Positions 25,943 to 34,845 are shown, counted from the stretch's first letter. The stretch: DNA of 64,000 nt from Corynebacterium sp. ACRPH (GCF_022347285.1 NZ_JAKRND010000002.1:1-64000); one strand, 5' to 3'. The notes: generated by a model not told the origin, from the sequence alone. A program made the numbers and translations.

Positions 25943-26950
25943 CTAAGAGATCTCTTTCAAGGTAGGCTTGACCTGCTCCAATACCCATGCACGGGACAGG
26001 GCGGTCGGCGTGTTCAGGCCAGCAACCACAGCCTCGTTACCCGCCAGGGTGGCGCCGGACTTGACCTGCGGCAGGTCTGAGTAGCCCGGGATCTTCTCCA
26101 CCTCCGCGATGTCACCGGTGCGGTTATAGATCACCATGAAGTCCGCAGCCAGGGCGGAGACGTTTTCTGGCGACAGAGTCACGCGCCCCTGCTGTACCTC
26201 GATTGAGCCGTCGGTCAGAGATTCCGGGAACTTCATACCCAGGTCGTAGATAAAGGAGGCTCCTGGATCCTTCGGGTCGGCCACAGCTCCAAAGGATCCC
26301 TGAGCGAACTGGGAGACCACACCGGTCTTACCCTCGATATTCGGCAGCTCGGACTTCGCATCGGAGAAGACTTTCTCATCCTGGTCGATGACTTCTTGAG
26401 CTTTATCTTCCTTGTTGAAGATCTTGCCGAGCTCCTTCAACTGCGACTTCCAGCTGATCCCCTCACCCTCGGTGCCAATACCACCCAGAGTGGGCGCGAT
26501 CTCGGAGAGCTGTGTGTAGTTATCCTCGGAGATCGTCCAGTAGTCCCCGACGATGAAATCCGGAGCAGCGGCGGCGATCTCTTCCTTCGGCAGAGTCTTG
26601 AAATCGGTCTGCTTGATAATCTCCACGCCATCCAACTTGCCGTCGCGCCACGGGGCATTCATGTCCTTAGCAGACACCACCACGGCGGAGGGCTTGATGC
26701 CCATAGCCAGCAGGTTGTCGATGGCTGGACCAATGGCAACGACGCGCTCGGGGTTTACGGGGTATGTGTCTTCCCCCCAGGCGTGCTTGATGTTGACTTC
26801 GGAGGCATTATCGCCGGAATTCGCTGCGGAGTTTGCGCCTGAGGAAGTATTTTCCGCCTTGTCATCTGCATCGGAGCTGCAGGCTCCCAACACCAGGGTA
26901 GTGGAGAGCACGGCGATGCTGAGCGCACGGACAACGTTTGAGTTCTTCAT
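25943..26950 (-). CDS. Ferric-siderophore substrate-binding lipoprotein (importer 2)
   Basis: A 335-residue FepB/FecB-type receptor lipidated at Cys24 (lipobox LGAC), followed by a Ser/Asn/Ala-rich linker (residues 25-50). The family core reads NPERVVAIGPAIDNLLAMGIKPSAVV and AAAAPDFIVGDYWTISEDNYTQLSEIAPTL. Its partner permeases and ATPase are probably those at 30973-33973 on the other strand, since no other orphan receptor is present. Two DtxR-like boxes stand before it. Confidence 0.9.
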   Translation of the reverse strand: MKNSNVVRALSIAVLSTTLVLGACSSDADDKAENTSSGANSAANSGDNASEVNIKHAWGEDTYPVNPERVVAIGPAIDNLLAMGIKPSAVVVSAKDMNAPWRDGKLDGVEIIKQTDFKTLPKEEIAAAAPDFIVGDYWTISEDNYTQLSEIAPTLGGIGTEGEGISWKSQLKELGKIFNKEDKAQEVIDQDEKVFSDAKSELPNIEGKTGVVSQFAQGSFGAVADPKDPGASFIYDLGMKFPESLTDGSIEVQQGRVTLSPENVSALAADFMVIYNRTGDIAEVEKIPGYSDLPQVKSGATLAGNEAVVAGLNTPTALSRAWVLEQVKPTLKEIS

Positions 26951-26985
26951 TCTGAATGGGTTTCCATTTCACTAAACAAACAAGA

Positions 26986-27024
26986 TTAGGTAAGGCTACC
27001 ATCACCAAGGGTAGGCTAACAAGG
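26986..27024 (-). promoter_or_regulatory. Tandem DtxR-like boxes upstream of the importer-2 binding protein
   Basis: TTAGGTAAGGCTACCATCA (26986-27004) matches 14 of 19 consensus positions. A weaker site at 27006-27024 (core GTAGGCTAAC) matches 11 of 19. They lie 36-74 bases before the start at 26950, where a promoter is expected, and after the end of the stand-alone adenylation gene. Confidence 0.65.
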
Positions 27025-27044
27025 GCAATCTGAGACTTTTTAAC

Positions 27045-28712
27045 TTAATTTGGATCGGGGAGGGCACGACGATCCAGCTTCCCATTACTGCTCAGCGGCA
27101 ATGCCTGCAGAGCCACTACACGGCTGGGAACCATGTACTCCGGTACTGATTCGCGCAGCACAGCAGCCACCTCCGTAGGCGGTAGTACCACTGCTTCCTG
27201 ATCCCACACCACATAGCCCACCAGCACTGGTGAATCCTCGCCAACGACACGACTGGCCGCCTGCCGCACACCAGGAACCCGTCGCAGCGCCGCATCTACC
27301 TCTCCCAACTCCACTCGGTTGCCCCGGATCTTCACCTGGTCACCCACCCGACCTACGAATTCCAGCAACCCCACCTGGTTCCATCGTGCTAGATCTCCGG
27401 TGCAGTACATTCGGCCGCCATCAACCTGTGGGTACCAACTGGGCACAAAAGATTGTGCCGTTAGCTCCGGGCGGCGCCAATAGCCAGTAGCCACCTGCAC
27501 CCCGGCAATGCAGAGCTCACCCACCTGGCCAGGATCGGTAACCTCTTTCCCATCCTCAGCGCGCAGATAACAGCTCACATTGTCTTGAGGCAGACCCAAC
27601 AGCGACGGTTGCCGACCATCCCCCGCGCTGGATCCCGCCAGCTCAGCCAGCAATTCCTCGGTATATTCAACCCACAGCACATCCATCGCGGCCTCCGTGG
27701 GCCCATAAAGTCCATGCACCCGGCAACCGATCTGTCGCAGGCACCGTTCTGCCAGCGCACTGGGCACAGCCTCGCCACCTAGCAGCAGATGCTTGAGCCC
27801 AGCCAACCTTTCCAGAGGCTCACCCATGTCGTCCATGACATCCAACAGCGTGCCGAGCATACTCGGCACCATCGACAGCACACTGACCTGGTAATCCACC
27901 AGCAAATCCAAAAAGCCATCGATATCCCCCATCCACCACTGTGAATCGGGCATCACCACCGTTCCACCATTAGCCAGGGGGTTCAGGATCTCCGCGATAC
28001 CCACATCAAACACCGCCGGCGCCTTCTGCAGCACACGAAGTTCCTCGCCAGGCCCCACGATCCGGGCGCTCCATTCCAAATGGCAGGCTACGCCACGGTG
28101 AGTATTCACCACCGCCTTCGGCCGCCCGGTCGAACCTGAGGTGAACGTGATGTAACAGGGATCCTCCGGGCAAATGTCCGTGTTCACCTCCAACAGCGCA
28201 CCACTCACCTGCAGCGAGCCACCCGATCCATCTATATTTTCGCGGTCACACTCTGCGCCACCAATCCACACTTCAGCGGCGCAAGCTTCGGCGACGACTC
28301 GGCGCAGCTCCTGTTCCGCAGACTGCTCCACACCGAGCAACATCACCAGCTCCGGCTGAAGATCTTCCAGCTGCCAACGCAAACGCTCTGTTGGAGAATC
28401 CACCTCCAATGGACAATAGACTGCGCCCGAGTGAAGAATCCCTGCCACCATTACCGGTAGCCGAGTATCCCGGCGCGCCAGTACCGCGATCCGGTCCCCT
28501 CTACCCAGCCCACGGCTGCTAATACTGCCGGCCACTCGCCTGGCACCTCTAGCCAGTTCTGGCCAAGTAATGGCCCCAGCAGGCCCCGTAACCGCTAGCC
28601 GTGGGCTATCTACCCCATACTCCTGGACTGCCGCACAAATCATCGCATCCACCGTGGCATAGCGCTGCTTCACTCGGCGGCCATGAGGCCGCGGTGCTGG
28701 AAATGCACTCAT
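27045..28712 (-). CDS. Stand-alone NRPS adenylation enzyme (amino-acid-activating, trans-acting)
   Basis: A 555-residue A domain with no carrier protein attached. Core motifs are present: A3 TFTSGSTGRPKAV, A5 GLYGPTEAAMD, A7 YCTGDLARW, A8 GRVGDQVKIRGNRVELGEVD and the A10 lysine in SSNGKLDRRAL. The pocket read by eye is D-V-A-S-L-L-L-M-D-K, which resembles no code I can name with confidence; DV...L.DK is shared with Ser-type codes. Since the NRPS lacks its second A domain, this enzyme very likely charges T2 in trans. Its start overlaps the N-hydroxylase stop by 4 bp, so it could activate an N-hydroxylated residue. Confidence 0.88.
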   Translation of the reverse strand: MSAFPAPRPHGRRVKQRYATVDAMICAAVQEYGVDSPRLAVTGPAGAITWPELARGARRVAGSISSRGLGRGDRIAVLARRDTRLPVMVAGILHSGAVYCPLEVDSPTERLRWQLEDLQPELVMLLGVEQSAEQELRRVVAEACAAEVWIGGAECDRENIDGSGGSLQVSGALLEVNTDICPEDPCYITFTSGSTGRPKAVVNTHRGVACHLEWSARIVGPGEELRVLQKAPAVFDVGIAEILNPLANGGTVVMPDSQWWMGDIDGFLDLLVDYQVSVLSMVPSMLGTLLDVMDDMGEPLERLAGLKHLLLGGEAVPSALAERCLRQIGCRVHGLYGPTEAAMDVLWVEYTEELLAELAGSSAGDGRQPSLLGLPQDNVSCYLRAEDGKEVTDPGQVGELCIAGVQVATGYWRRPELTAQSFVPSWYPQVDGGRMYCTGDLARWNQVGLLEFVGRVGDQVKIRGNRVELGEVDAALRRVPGVRQAASRVVGEDSPVLVGYVVWDQEAVVLPPTEVAAVLRESVPEYMVPSRVVALQALPLSSNGKLDRRALPDPN

Positions 28713-30121
28713 GAACGCACCTCCGCCCGAACCCCAGCCTGCACCCCAGCCCGCATGCCAGCCTGCACATCGGCGGCATTATCGCCCAGGCCGTCCCCTA
28801 CACCGAGCCCAGCTACTACCCGATCGGAAAGCTCGCCCAGGCAGCTCAGGTTCGCAAACCCCGGCCCCTGGCGCATACCTGCCAGTGCCGGAACAAACAG
28901 GTGCGGAACCAATCCCTCCACTGCCAGATCTGCCCCAATACTGGCCTCCCAGGCCGGAACGGAGCTCAGCGCTGCATCGGACTGGTTGCCTAGTGCGCGC
29001 TCCAGGAGGAGGCGCACCTGTGGCGTCATCACATCACAGAACCACAAGGGCCTACCACCGCGAGCGTCAATGACGAGATCGCACAGCTCGGTGTAGGAGC
29101 CACACACTTCATCATCAATATGCACCCGCAGTCGAAAATCAGCGTCCGGCGAGCTCGCCAGCTCCACACGGCGGACAACGCCACGGCGATGTGCCACGCG
29201 ATCATCGGAATCTAACACCTGCTGCACCCGCACAGAAAGCACCCCACGGTCGGTTCTGCGGATGAAGTCTCTACGCGCTGCTTCGCTGAGTGTCACCCAT
29301 TTGCGCGGATCTGTATACAACTCGTTTTCGAATTGACTCTCCCCACGACTGAACATCGTGGCCAGGGGCGATACGGCCAGAGCTTCCTCAATATTGAGGT
29401 GAATTAGCTGGTCCAACACGGAAGCTGCAGATTCCCCAGTACCGATCACCACAACACGAGGGACCTCGGGGAGGCTTCCACGCGCCTTGAGATCCCAAAA
29501 TTCTGCCACAGAGAGCACACCCGGAACATCCGAAATTTTGCCGTCGCTACGGCCAGGGCCGGTAACGAGCACACTATCGGCCTCCAGAGTGAACTCGGCG
29601 CCACGTGTGTCCTCGGCAGTGAGGCGCCACCGGCAGGGCTGGGAGGCAGTGCCGGTGGCCGTGCCCGTAGGGCTAGTGGCACTACTTTCAGTGGTCACGT
29701 CGAGTAGCCGCACCGTTGCTGGAACCACCCGCATTCCCATCTTTTGCGCCGCCCACTCCAGGTAGCTAGCCCACAGGTAGTGCGGTGGGTTGGGGTGGCC
29801 ACGGTCGATCCAAGAGGCATAACGATCCGACTCCGTAAGGAAGCGCACCCAGCTAAGCCCCAGCATGCTCCGGTCCACGGCCTCGTTGAGCTCGCCCGCG
29901 ATGCGCGTGCGGTAGGGAAATCCCAGATCTTTATCGGGCGAGGTTCCCAGCAACTGCCGCCCGTCCGTCCACCCACCGCAAGGCTTCCAATTACCGCCAA
30001 TGCCGTGCGGATCCAGCACGGTTACTTCCGGGGTTGCAACGCCCAGGCTGCGCAGAGCGTGGAGTTTCGCCTGAACGGCTAGCGCTTTTGGCCCCGCTCC
30101 GATGATCGCCAATGATTTCAA
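28709..30121 (-). CDS. Lysine/ornithine N-hydroxylase, MbtG-like flavin monooxygenase
   Basis: A 470-residue FAD/NADPH monooxygenase that would hydroxylate the side-chain amine of Lys or Orn, the first step to a hydroxamate iron ligand. The FAD site GAGPKALAVQAK at residues 8-19 and the following WKPCGGWTDGRQLLGTSP closely follow the mycobactin enzyme MbtG as I know it. A second dinucleotide motif, VIGTGESAASVLDQL, is near residue 225. The start is TTG at 30121 behind AAGGGA. The C-terminus ends in short repeats (AGMRAGVQAGVRAEV). It is divergent from the acyltransferase at 30182 over a shared 60-base promoter region. Confidence 0.87.
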   Translation of the reverse strand: MKSLAIIGAGPKALAVQAKLHALRSLGVATPEVTVLDPHGIGGNWKPCGGWTDGRQLLGTSPDKDLGFPYRTRIAGELNEAVDRSMLGLSWVRFLTESDRYASWIDRGHPNPPHYLWASYLEWAAQKMGMRVVPATVRLLDVTTESSATSPTGTATGTASQPCRWRLTAEDTRGAEFTLEADSVLVTGPGRSDGKISDVPGVLSVAEFWDLKARGSLPEVPRVVVIGTGESAASVLDQLIHLNIEEALAVSPLATMFSRGESQFENELYTDPRKWVTLSEAARRDFIRRTDRGVLSVRVQQVLDSDDRVAHRRGVVRRVELASSPDADFRLRVHIDDEVCGSYTELCDLVIDARGGRPLWFCDVMTPQVRLLLERALGNQSDAALSSVPAWEASIGADLAVEGLVPHLFVPALAGMRQGPGFANLSCLGELSDRVVAGLGVGDGLGDNAADVQAGMRAGVQAGVRAEVRS

Positions 30122-30181
30122 CTTACCATTCCCTTACCAAGTGAAGGCTTACCTTACACATAGACGGTAGTATGCTTACCC
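30122..30181. promoter_or_regulatory. Divergent promoter region with DtxR-like site
   Basis: The 60 bases between the N-hydroxylase (-) and acyltransferase (+) hold a weak DtxR-like 19-mer at 30138-30156 (11 of 19, core AAGGCTTACCTTA). A -10 element TAGTAT at 30168-30173 lies eight bases before the ATG at 30182, so the plus-strand transcript is probably leaderless. Both genes are likely controlled by iron together. Confidence 0.55.
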
Positions 30182-30976
30182 ATGATTGACAATGACCCCC
30201 AGCAACAGCCTGAGTCACTGCTCACAGGAAGCCCCCAACCCCGCCCGGAGGAAATACTGGCCCGGTTGCGCCACGACATCCCGACAGCGGATTTCCTCCC
30301 TTCCCCGCCACCGTTACCGCAGATGAACCCTCCCTTTTCCCTACGCCCTGCGGACCCAGATCCCGAATCTTCCGATGCCGATCTGGTGGCCGAGTGGATG
30401 TCCCGCCCTCACTTGCGCGAGACGTGGGAACAACCCTGGCCAGCCGAACGCTGGCGCCAGGACTGGGTCGCAAAAACTCACACCACCTACGCTCGCGCCG
30501 CAATACTGTCCTATTCGATACCCCGCTCCCCCCACATCCGGGCTGCAAAGGAAGCCACGAGGGGCGATGCCTCCGCAGCTCCTACACCGTCTGACGAGAA
30601 TGACGCCACAACCCCGGTGGGGTACGTGGAAATCTATCGCCCGCACCGGGACGAGATTGGCAGCAGCTATCTCTCTCAACCCCACGACCTGGGAGCCCAT
30701 ATCGCAATCGGCAAGCCAGAACTGACTGGCCATGGGATCTTCTCTTCTTTTCTGAGCAAGCTGGCCGCAGCACTGCTAGAGCAAGACCCGCAGTGCCAGC
30801 TGGTGCTTGGCGAGCCGGACTATCGCAACACCCGCACGCACCGGGCGCTGGCCAAGGCCAGTTTCCAAGATTTCGGCGAGCGACAGCAGCGGGCAGACCG
30901 GCGCGTACGGTTGTTCGGCTTAACACGGCCTAGCGCAGGGCGTGAGCCGCAACAGCGATTGGAGGCCACGCCATGA
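30182..30976 (+). CDS. GNAT acyltransferase for hydroxamate formation (IucB/MbtK-like)
   Basis: A 264-residue protein. After a Pro-rich N-terminus of about 65 residues, the segment SDADLVAEWMSRPHLRETWEQPWPAERWRQDW is typical of IucB/RhbD/MbtK-type enzymes that acylate N-hydroxy-lysine or -ornithine. The later GYVEIYRPHRD and LGEPDYRNTRTHRALAKASFQDFGE segments match the acyl-CoA-binding half. With the adjacent hydroxylase it would make an N-acyl-N-hydroxy residue. The acyl group (acetyl, formyl or longer) cannot be told. It overlaps the next gene by 4 bp. Confidence 0.83.
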   Translation: MIDNDPQQQPESLLTGSPQPRPEEILARLRHDIPTADFLPSPPPLPQMNPPFSLRPADPDPESSDADLVAEWMSRPHLRETWEQPWPAERWRQDWVAKTHTTYARAAILSYSIPRSPHIRAAKEATRGDASAAPTPSDENDATTPVGYVEIYRPHRDEIGSSYLSQPHDLGAHIAIGKPELTGHGIFSSFLSKLAAALLEQDPQCQLVLGEPDYRNTRTHRALAKASFQDFGERQQRADRRVRLFGLTRPSAGREPQQRLEATP

Positions 30977-31998
30977 GTGTGCGCACCAGCCGCCTACTGG
31001 GTCTGGGGGTACTACTCCTACTGGTCGTCAGTGGCACGATCTGCAGTTTCCTGTACGGCGCCCGTTCCATCCCCGCAGAGGACGTGTGGGCTGCACTTCG
31101 GGATCTCCCGGCTACCAGTAGCTCCCCGGAGGAGGTTCCAGTCAACCAACGCGTGGTCGCCGAGCTGCGCCTGCCACGCACCATATTGGCCATTATCGTG
31201 GGCGCGGCACTAGGCGTAGCCGGCGCCCTAATCCAGGGACATACCCGCAATCCCCTGGCGGATCCGGGGATACTGGGAATCAGTTCCGGCGCGGCACTGA
31301 GCGTGGTGGCCAGCTACGCCCTGTTGGGCATCAGCGCGCCTTGGGCGACTGCGGTGGTTGCCTTCCTTGGTGCAATCGCAGCGACGGCGCTGGTCTTCGG
31401 CCTAGCTTCCGCGGGCAGAGCCACGGTAAATCCCCTGACCCTCGTGCTGGGCGGAGCCGCGCTGTCGGCAGTGCTAAGTGCCATCACGAGCGCCTTCGTT
31501 CTCACAAGTGAAAACAACCTGGATAGGATGCGCTTCTGGACCGTCGGTTCCCTAGCGGGCCGGGATATGAACATCGCGCTCAGCGTCTTGCCGTTTGTGG
31601 TTCTGGGGTTGATCCTGGCCTTTGCCACGGGCCCGCAGCTGAACATCCTAAATCTGGGCGACGACGTGGCTGCTGGCTTAGGTATCAACACTGCGGCCGC
31701 GCGACTAGGTGGCATGGGCATCATCGCACTGCTGGCAGGTGCAGCCACTGCCGCTGCAGGACCGCTGGGCTTCATCGGCCTGGTGGTACCCCATATCGTC
31801 CGAGCCCTCACCGGCCCGGATTACAAGTGGATTCTGCCGTACTCCGCACTAGCCGGTGCAGCACTACTTCTTTACGCGGACGTGGTGGGGCGCCTCATCG
31901 CCCGGCCCGGCGAGCTCCAGGTGGGCATTGTGCTGGCGTTCGTGGGTGCACCGTTCTTCATCGTCTTGATTTACCGAAAGAAGGTGGCGACGCTCTGA
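30973..31998 (+). CDS. Iron-siderophore ABC transporter permease (importer 2, first)
   Basis: A 341-residue FecCD-family permease: RLPRTILAIIVGAALGVAGALIQGHTRNPLADPGILGISSG near the N-terminal third and GPLGFIGLVVPHIVRALTGPDYKW near the C-terminus. It starts inside the acyltransferase stop (ATGA) and ends with TGATG overlapping the next permease, so the whole plus-strand operon is tightly coupled. Confidence 0.93.
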   Translation: MSVRTSRLLGLGVLLLLVVSGTICSFLYGARSIPAEDVWAALRDLPATSSSPEEVPVNQRVVAELRLPRTILAIIVGAALGVAGALIQGHTRNPLADPGILGISSGAALSVVASYALLGISAPWATAVVAFLGAIAATALVFGLASAGRATVNPLTLVLGGAALSAVLSAITSAFVLTSENNLDRMRFWTVGSLAGRDMNIALSVLPFVVLGLILAFATGPQLNILNLGDDVAAGLGINTAAARLGGMGIIALLAGAATAAAGPLGFIGLVVPHIVRALTGPDYKWILPYSALAGAALLLYADVVGRLIARPGELQVGIVLAFVGAPFFIVLIYRKKVATL

Positions 31999-33101
31999 TG
32001 GGGCTCAACAAGACTTCGCGCAATAGGCTCACCGCTACCGAGCGGGTTCCAGGCCGTCCGGCATTCAGGATCGGACCAATCTCCTTCGTTTGGCGCCCAC
32101 GAGTGCTGCTTGTATGCCTCATTGCCGCGGCCCTTATCGTTTTCTTGGGAGCATTTTCCATTGGACTAGGTGATTTCCCCATCTCCGTTTCCCGAGTGCT
32201 GGAGGTTGTCTTCCGCGGGGATGGAAACCGCGTGGAAAGGCTAGTGGTCCTGGACTGGCGCATGCCCCGTGTGGCAACCGCCATCGCGGTCGGCAGTGCT
32301 TTGGGGCTTTCTGGCGCGCTAACTCAGACAGTCACCCGCAACGCACTGGCCAGCCCGGATATCCTTGGTATCACCACGGGCGCCTCAGCCATGGCCGTGA
32401 CGGTCATCGTCCTCGGCGGTGGCAGCGGATTTCTCAGCTGGCTGTCCGGAATCGGAATCCCTCTGGCCGCACTACTAGGGGCGATACTCAGCGCTACAGC
32501 GATCTGGGCACTGGCGTGGCGGCGCCAGGCGGATTCCTACCGACTAGTGCTCTTTGGCATCATCATCACCGCGCTGCTCAGTTCCTACATCAATTTCCTT
32601 ATGATCCGCTCGGAGCTACGGAATGCTACCCAAGCGCAGTTCTGGCTCACAGGCTCCTTGGCCACAGCGGGCTGGAATACCACCATCCCGATGGTGATTC
32701 TGGTGATCGCGTGCTGTCCCCTACTGGCCTGGATCGGCTACCAGGCGCTGGCCACCACTTTGGGACCCGATCTGGCTCGGGCACTCGGCCAGCGGGTCAA
32801 CGGTGTACAGGTCGCGATGCTGGCGCTGGCCGTGGCCCTAGCTGCGGTAGCAGTCTCCGCCGCCGGCCCCATCGGCTTCGTCGCCTTCGTAGCACCCCAG
32901 GTGGCCCTTCGAATGTGCGGCGTACCCACCCCACCGCTTGCGGCTTCGGCGCTCACCGGTGCAGTACTGCTGCTGGGGGCGGACATCGTCACCCAAGCGA
33001 TTCTGCCGGTGGAACTTCCGGTGGGCATTGTGACCTCCGCCCTAGGTGGCATCTTCCTCATCTATCTGCTCGTTCAACGCACTAGGAGCACAGACGCATG
33101 A
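31998..33101 (+). CDS. Iron-siderophore ABC transporter permease (importer 2, second)
   Basis: A 367-residue FecCD-family permease from the ATG at 31998; the frame is open further upstream inside the preceding gene, but MGLNKTSRN begins at the TGATG junction. It shows DWRMPRVATAIAVGSALGLSGALTQTVTRNALASPDILG and GPIGFVAFVAPQVALRMCG. It is the likely heterodimer partner of the preceding permease. Confidence 0.93.
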   Translation: MGLNKTSRNRLTATERVPGRPAFRIGPISFVWRPRVLLVCLIAAALIVFLGAFSIGLGDFPISVSRVLEVVFRGDGNRVERLVVLDWRMPRVATAIAVGSALGLSGALTQTVTRNALASPDILGITTGASAMAVTVIVLGGGSGFLSWLSGIGIPLAALLGAILSATAIWALAWRRQADSYRLVLFGIIITALLSSYINFLMIRSELRNATQAQFWLTGSLATAGWNTTIPMVILVIACCPLLAWIGYQALATTLGPDLARALGQRVNGVQVAMLALAVALAAVAVSAAGPIGFVAFVAPQVALRMCGVPTPPLAASALTGAVLLLGADIVTQAILPVELPVGIVTSALGGIFLIYLLVQRTRSTDA

Positions 33102-33973
33102 CCTCTTCCACACCCCAGCCAAATACAGCACAGCACAACACGGCACTACCAAATACAGCACAGCCAAGCGACACCAGCGGCGTAGTTGCGTCCTCGATCA
33201 CGGTGGGCTACGGCGAGCGCACCATCATCCGCGACCTTAGCTCCACGTTCCCGGCGGGCAAGATTACTACCATCGTGGGGCCCAACGGCTGCGGTAAGTC
33301 CACATTGCTGCGTGCCATGTCCGGCCTACTTGACCTCAATACGGGAACCGTTCGTGTGAATAACCAGGACATCACGGCCATGAAACGCAAGGAGGTCGCC
33401 CGACTATTGGGCGTACTTCCCCAATCGCCCGTGGCCCCAGAGGGCCTGCTGGTCTCCGATCTGGTGGCTCGCGGGCGGCACCCACACCAGGCGTGGTTCC
33501 GGCAATGGTCTTCCACGGACGAAGGGGCGGTACTCGAGGCCCTGGAGCAAACAGATTCCAAGGATCTTGCTAACCGCACGCTGGATGAACTCTCTGGCGG
33601 CCAGCGCCAGCGCGTGTGGATTTCCATGGTGTTGACGCAGAACACCGACATCCTTTTCCTCGACGAGCCGACCACCTACTTAGACCTGGCGACTTCCGTG
33701 GACATCTTGGAACTGGTTGAGGACCTGTGCCAACGGCTTGGCCGCACCGTGGTTATGGTGCTGCACGATCTAAATCTTGCGGTGCGTTATTCCGATTATC
33801 TAGTGGTCATGAATGAAGGCCAGGTGATGGCCTCCGGTTCGCCTTCGGAGATCATTACTGCAGAGCTACTGCAGCGGGCTTTCGACCTGCGAGCACGGGT
33901 GATCGAAGATCCGGAGACTGGCGGCCCGCTCATCATCCCTCTCAAGAAATCCAAAAATAACACCCTTGATTAG
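33098..33973 (+). CDS. Iron-siderophore ABC transporter ATP-binding protein (importer 2)
   Basis: A 291-residue ATPase with Walker A GPNGCGKST near residue 62, signature LSGGQRQR near 165 and Walker B FLDEPTTYLDL near 187. The start overlaps the permease stop by 4 bp. The first 30 residues are an unusual Asn/Thr/Ala/Gln-rich extension (two PNTAQ units) encoded by a 16-base direct repeat, absent from the importer-1 ATPase. The end of the gene contains the DtxR box for the next unit. Confidence 0.92.
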   Translation: MTSSTPQPNTAQHNTALPNTAQPSDTSGVVASSITVGYGERTIIRDLSSTFPAGKITTIVGPNGCGKSTLLRAMSGLLDLNTGTVRVNNQDITAMKRKEVARLLGVLPQSPVAPEGLLVSDLVARGRHPHQAWFRQWSSTDEGAVLEALEQTDSKDLANRTLDELSGGQRQRVWISMVLTQNTDILFLDEPTTYLDLATSVDILELVEDLCQRLGRTVVMVLHDLNLAVRYSDYLVVMNEGQVMASGSPSEIITAELLQRAFDLRARVIEDPETGGPLIIPLKKSKNNTLD

Positions 33974-33983
33974 CCTAACCTAA
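33965..33983 (+). promoter_or_regulatory. DtxR-like iron box (best match) upstream of entA
   Basis: CTTGATTAGCCTAACCTAA matches 16 of 19 consensus positions. It overlaps the stop of the ATPase gene and ends seven bases before a TACAGT -10 box (33990-33995), so it covers the -35 zone of the DHB operon promoter. Confidence 0.8.
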
Positions 33984-34002
33984 GTCGATTACAGTGTCCG
34001 CT

Positions 34003-34845
34003 ATGGATTTCAACATTCCTCCGCACCTAGCCACACGGCAGCCAACCGAGTCGCCGCCGGAGCAAGCGCAACTACAACAAACGGTGATCGTGACAGGTGC
34101 TGCTGGAGGCATCGGCCGCGAGTGTGTGCGCCTGCTACGACAGAACGATCACACCGTGATCGGCTGGGATCTACCGGAAGTAGACATCACCTCTTCAAAC
34201 CCGACTGACCCACGCAGCGTGGAAAGCCACCTGTCGAAAGCACTGGCAGCTCACGGGCACATTGATGCACTCATCCACTGCGCGGGAACCTTAATCCCAG
34301 ATAGCGCACTGACGGGCCCCACGGCAGTTGACACAGTTGACACAGTCTCGGGTATCGGTACGGACCCCGACGAGACCGGAGCCTGGGAAAACAACTTCGC
34401 TGTCAACGTCACCGGCTTAGCCCGCACATGCTCCGCAATCGCCCAGCACATGGTGGATCGCGGCACTGGAGCAATTGTGGCAGTGACTTCCAATGCAGCA
34501 GCACAGCCCCGGGCACGCATGGCCTCCTATGGAGCTTCCAAAGCGGCAGCGACTGCCTGGTTGAAAACTCTGGCGCTAGAGTGCGCCCCACACGGGGTGC
34601 GCTGCAACAGCGTATCCCCTGGTTCCACAGACACCGCGATGCTACGCACCAGCTGGCACGGCGAGGATCGAGCCGCGCAGACCCTTGCCGGTGTACCGGA
34701 GGACTACCGGTTAGGCATCCCCTTACAACGCATCGCGCAGCCAGAAGATATCGCGGCAGCATGCCTCTTTCTTATCTCCCCTGCAGCCTGCCACATCACC
34801 ATGCACGACCTCCGTGTTGATGGTGGCGCCACCCTAGATGCCTAG
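34003..34845 (+). CDS. entA: 2,3-dihydro-2,3-dihydroxybenzoate dehydrogenase
   Basis: A 280-residue short-chain dehydrogenase that oxidises 2,3-dihydro-DHB to 2,3-dihydroxybenzoate with NAD+. The cofactor motif TGAAGGIG is near residue 31, the CAG motif (IHCAGTLIP) follows, and the catalytic YxxxK is YGASK. The C-terminus HDLRVDGGATL fits EntA/DhbA. I chose the ATG at 34003 over a GTG at 33994 because the -10 box TACAGT ends seven bases before it, as in leaderless genes. It is first in the DHB operon with the trifunctional enzyme and the carrier protein. Confidence 0.88.
   Translation: MDFNIPPHLATRQPTESPPEQAQLQQTVIVTGAAGGIGRECVRLLRQNDHTVIGWDLPEVDITSSNPTDPRSVESHLSKALAAHGHIDALIHCAGTLIPDSALTGPTAVDTVDTVSGIGTDPDETGAWENNFAVNVTGLARTCSAIAQHMVDRGTGAIVAVTSNAAAQPRARMASYGASKAAATAWLKTLALECAPHGVRCNSVSPGSTDTAMLRTSWHGEDRAAQTLAGVPEDYRLGIPLQRIAQPEDIAAACLFLISPAACHITMHDLRVDGGATLDA

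Noticed and set aside
25815-25988. 58-codon N-terminal extension of the NRPS frame
   Set aside because: It runs through the terminator hairpin, has no family similarity, and the TTG at 25814 has a good ribosome-binding site.
33994-34002. GTG at 33994 as the entA start
   Set aside because: It overlaps the -10 box TACAGT; the ATG at 34003 has the right distance for a leaderless start.
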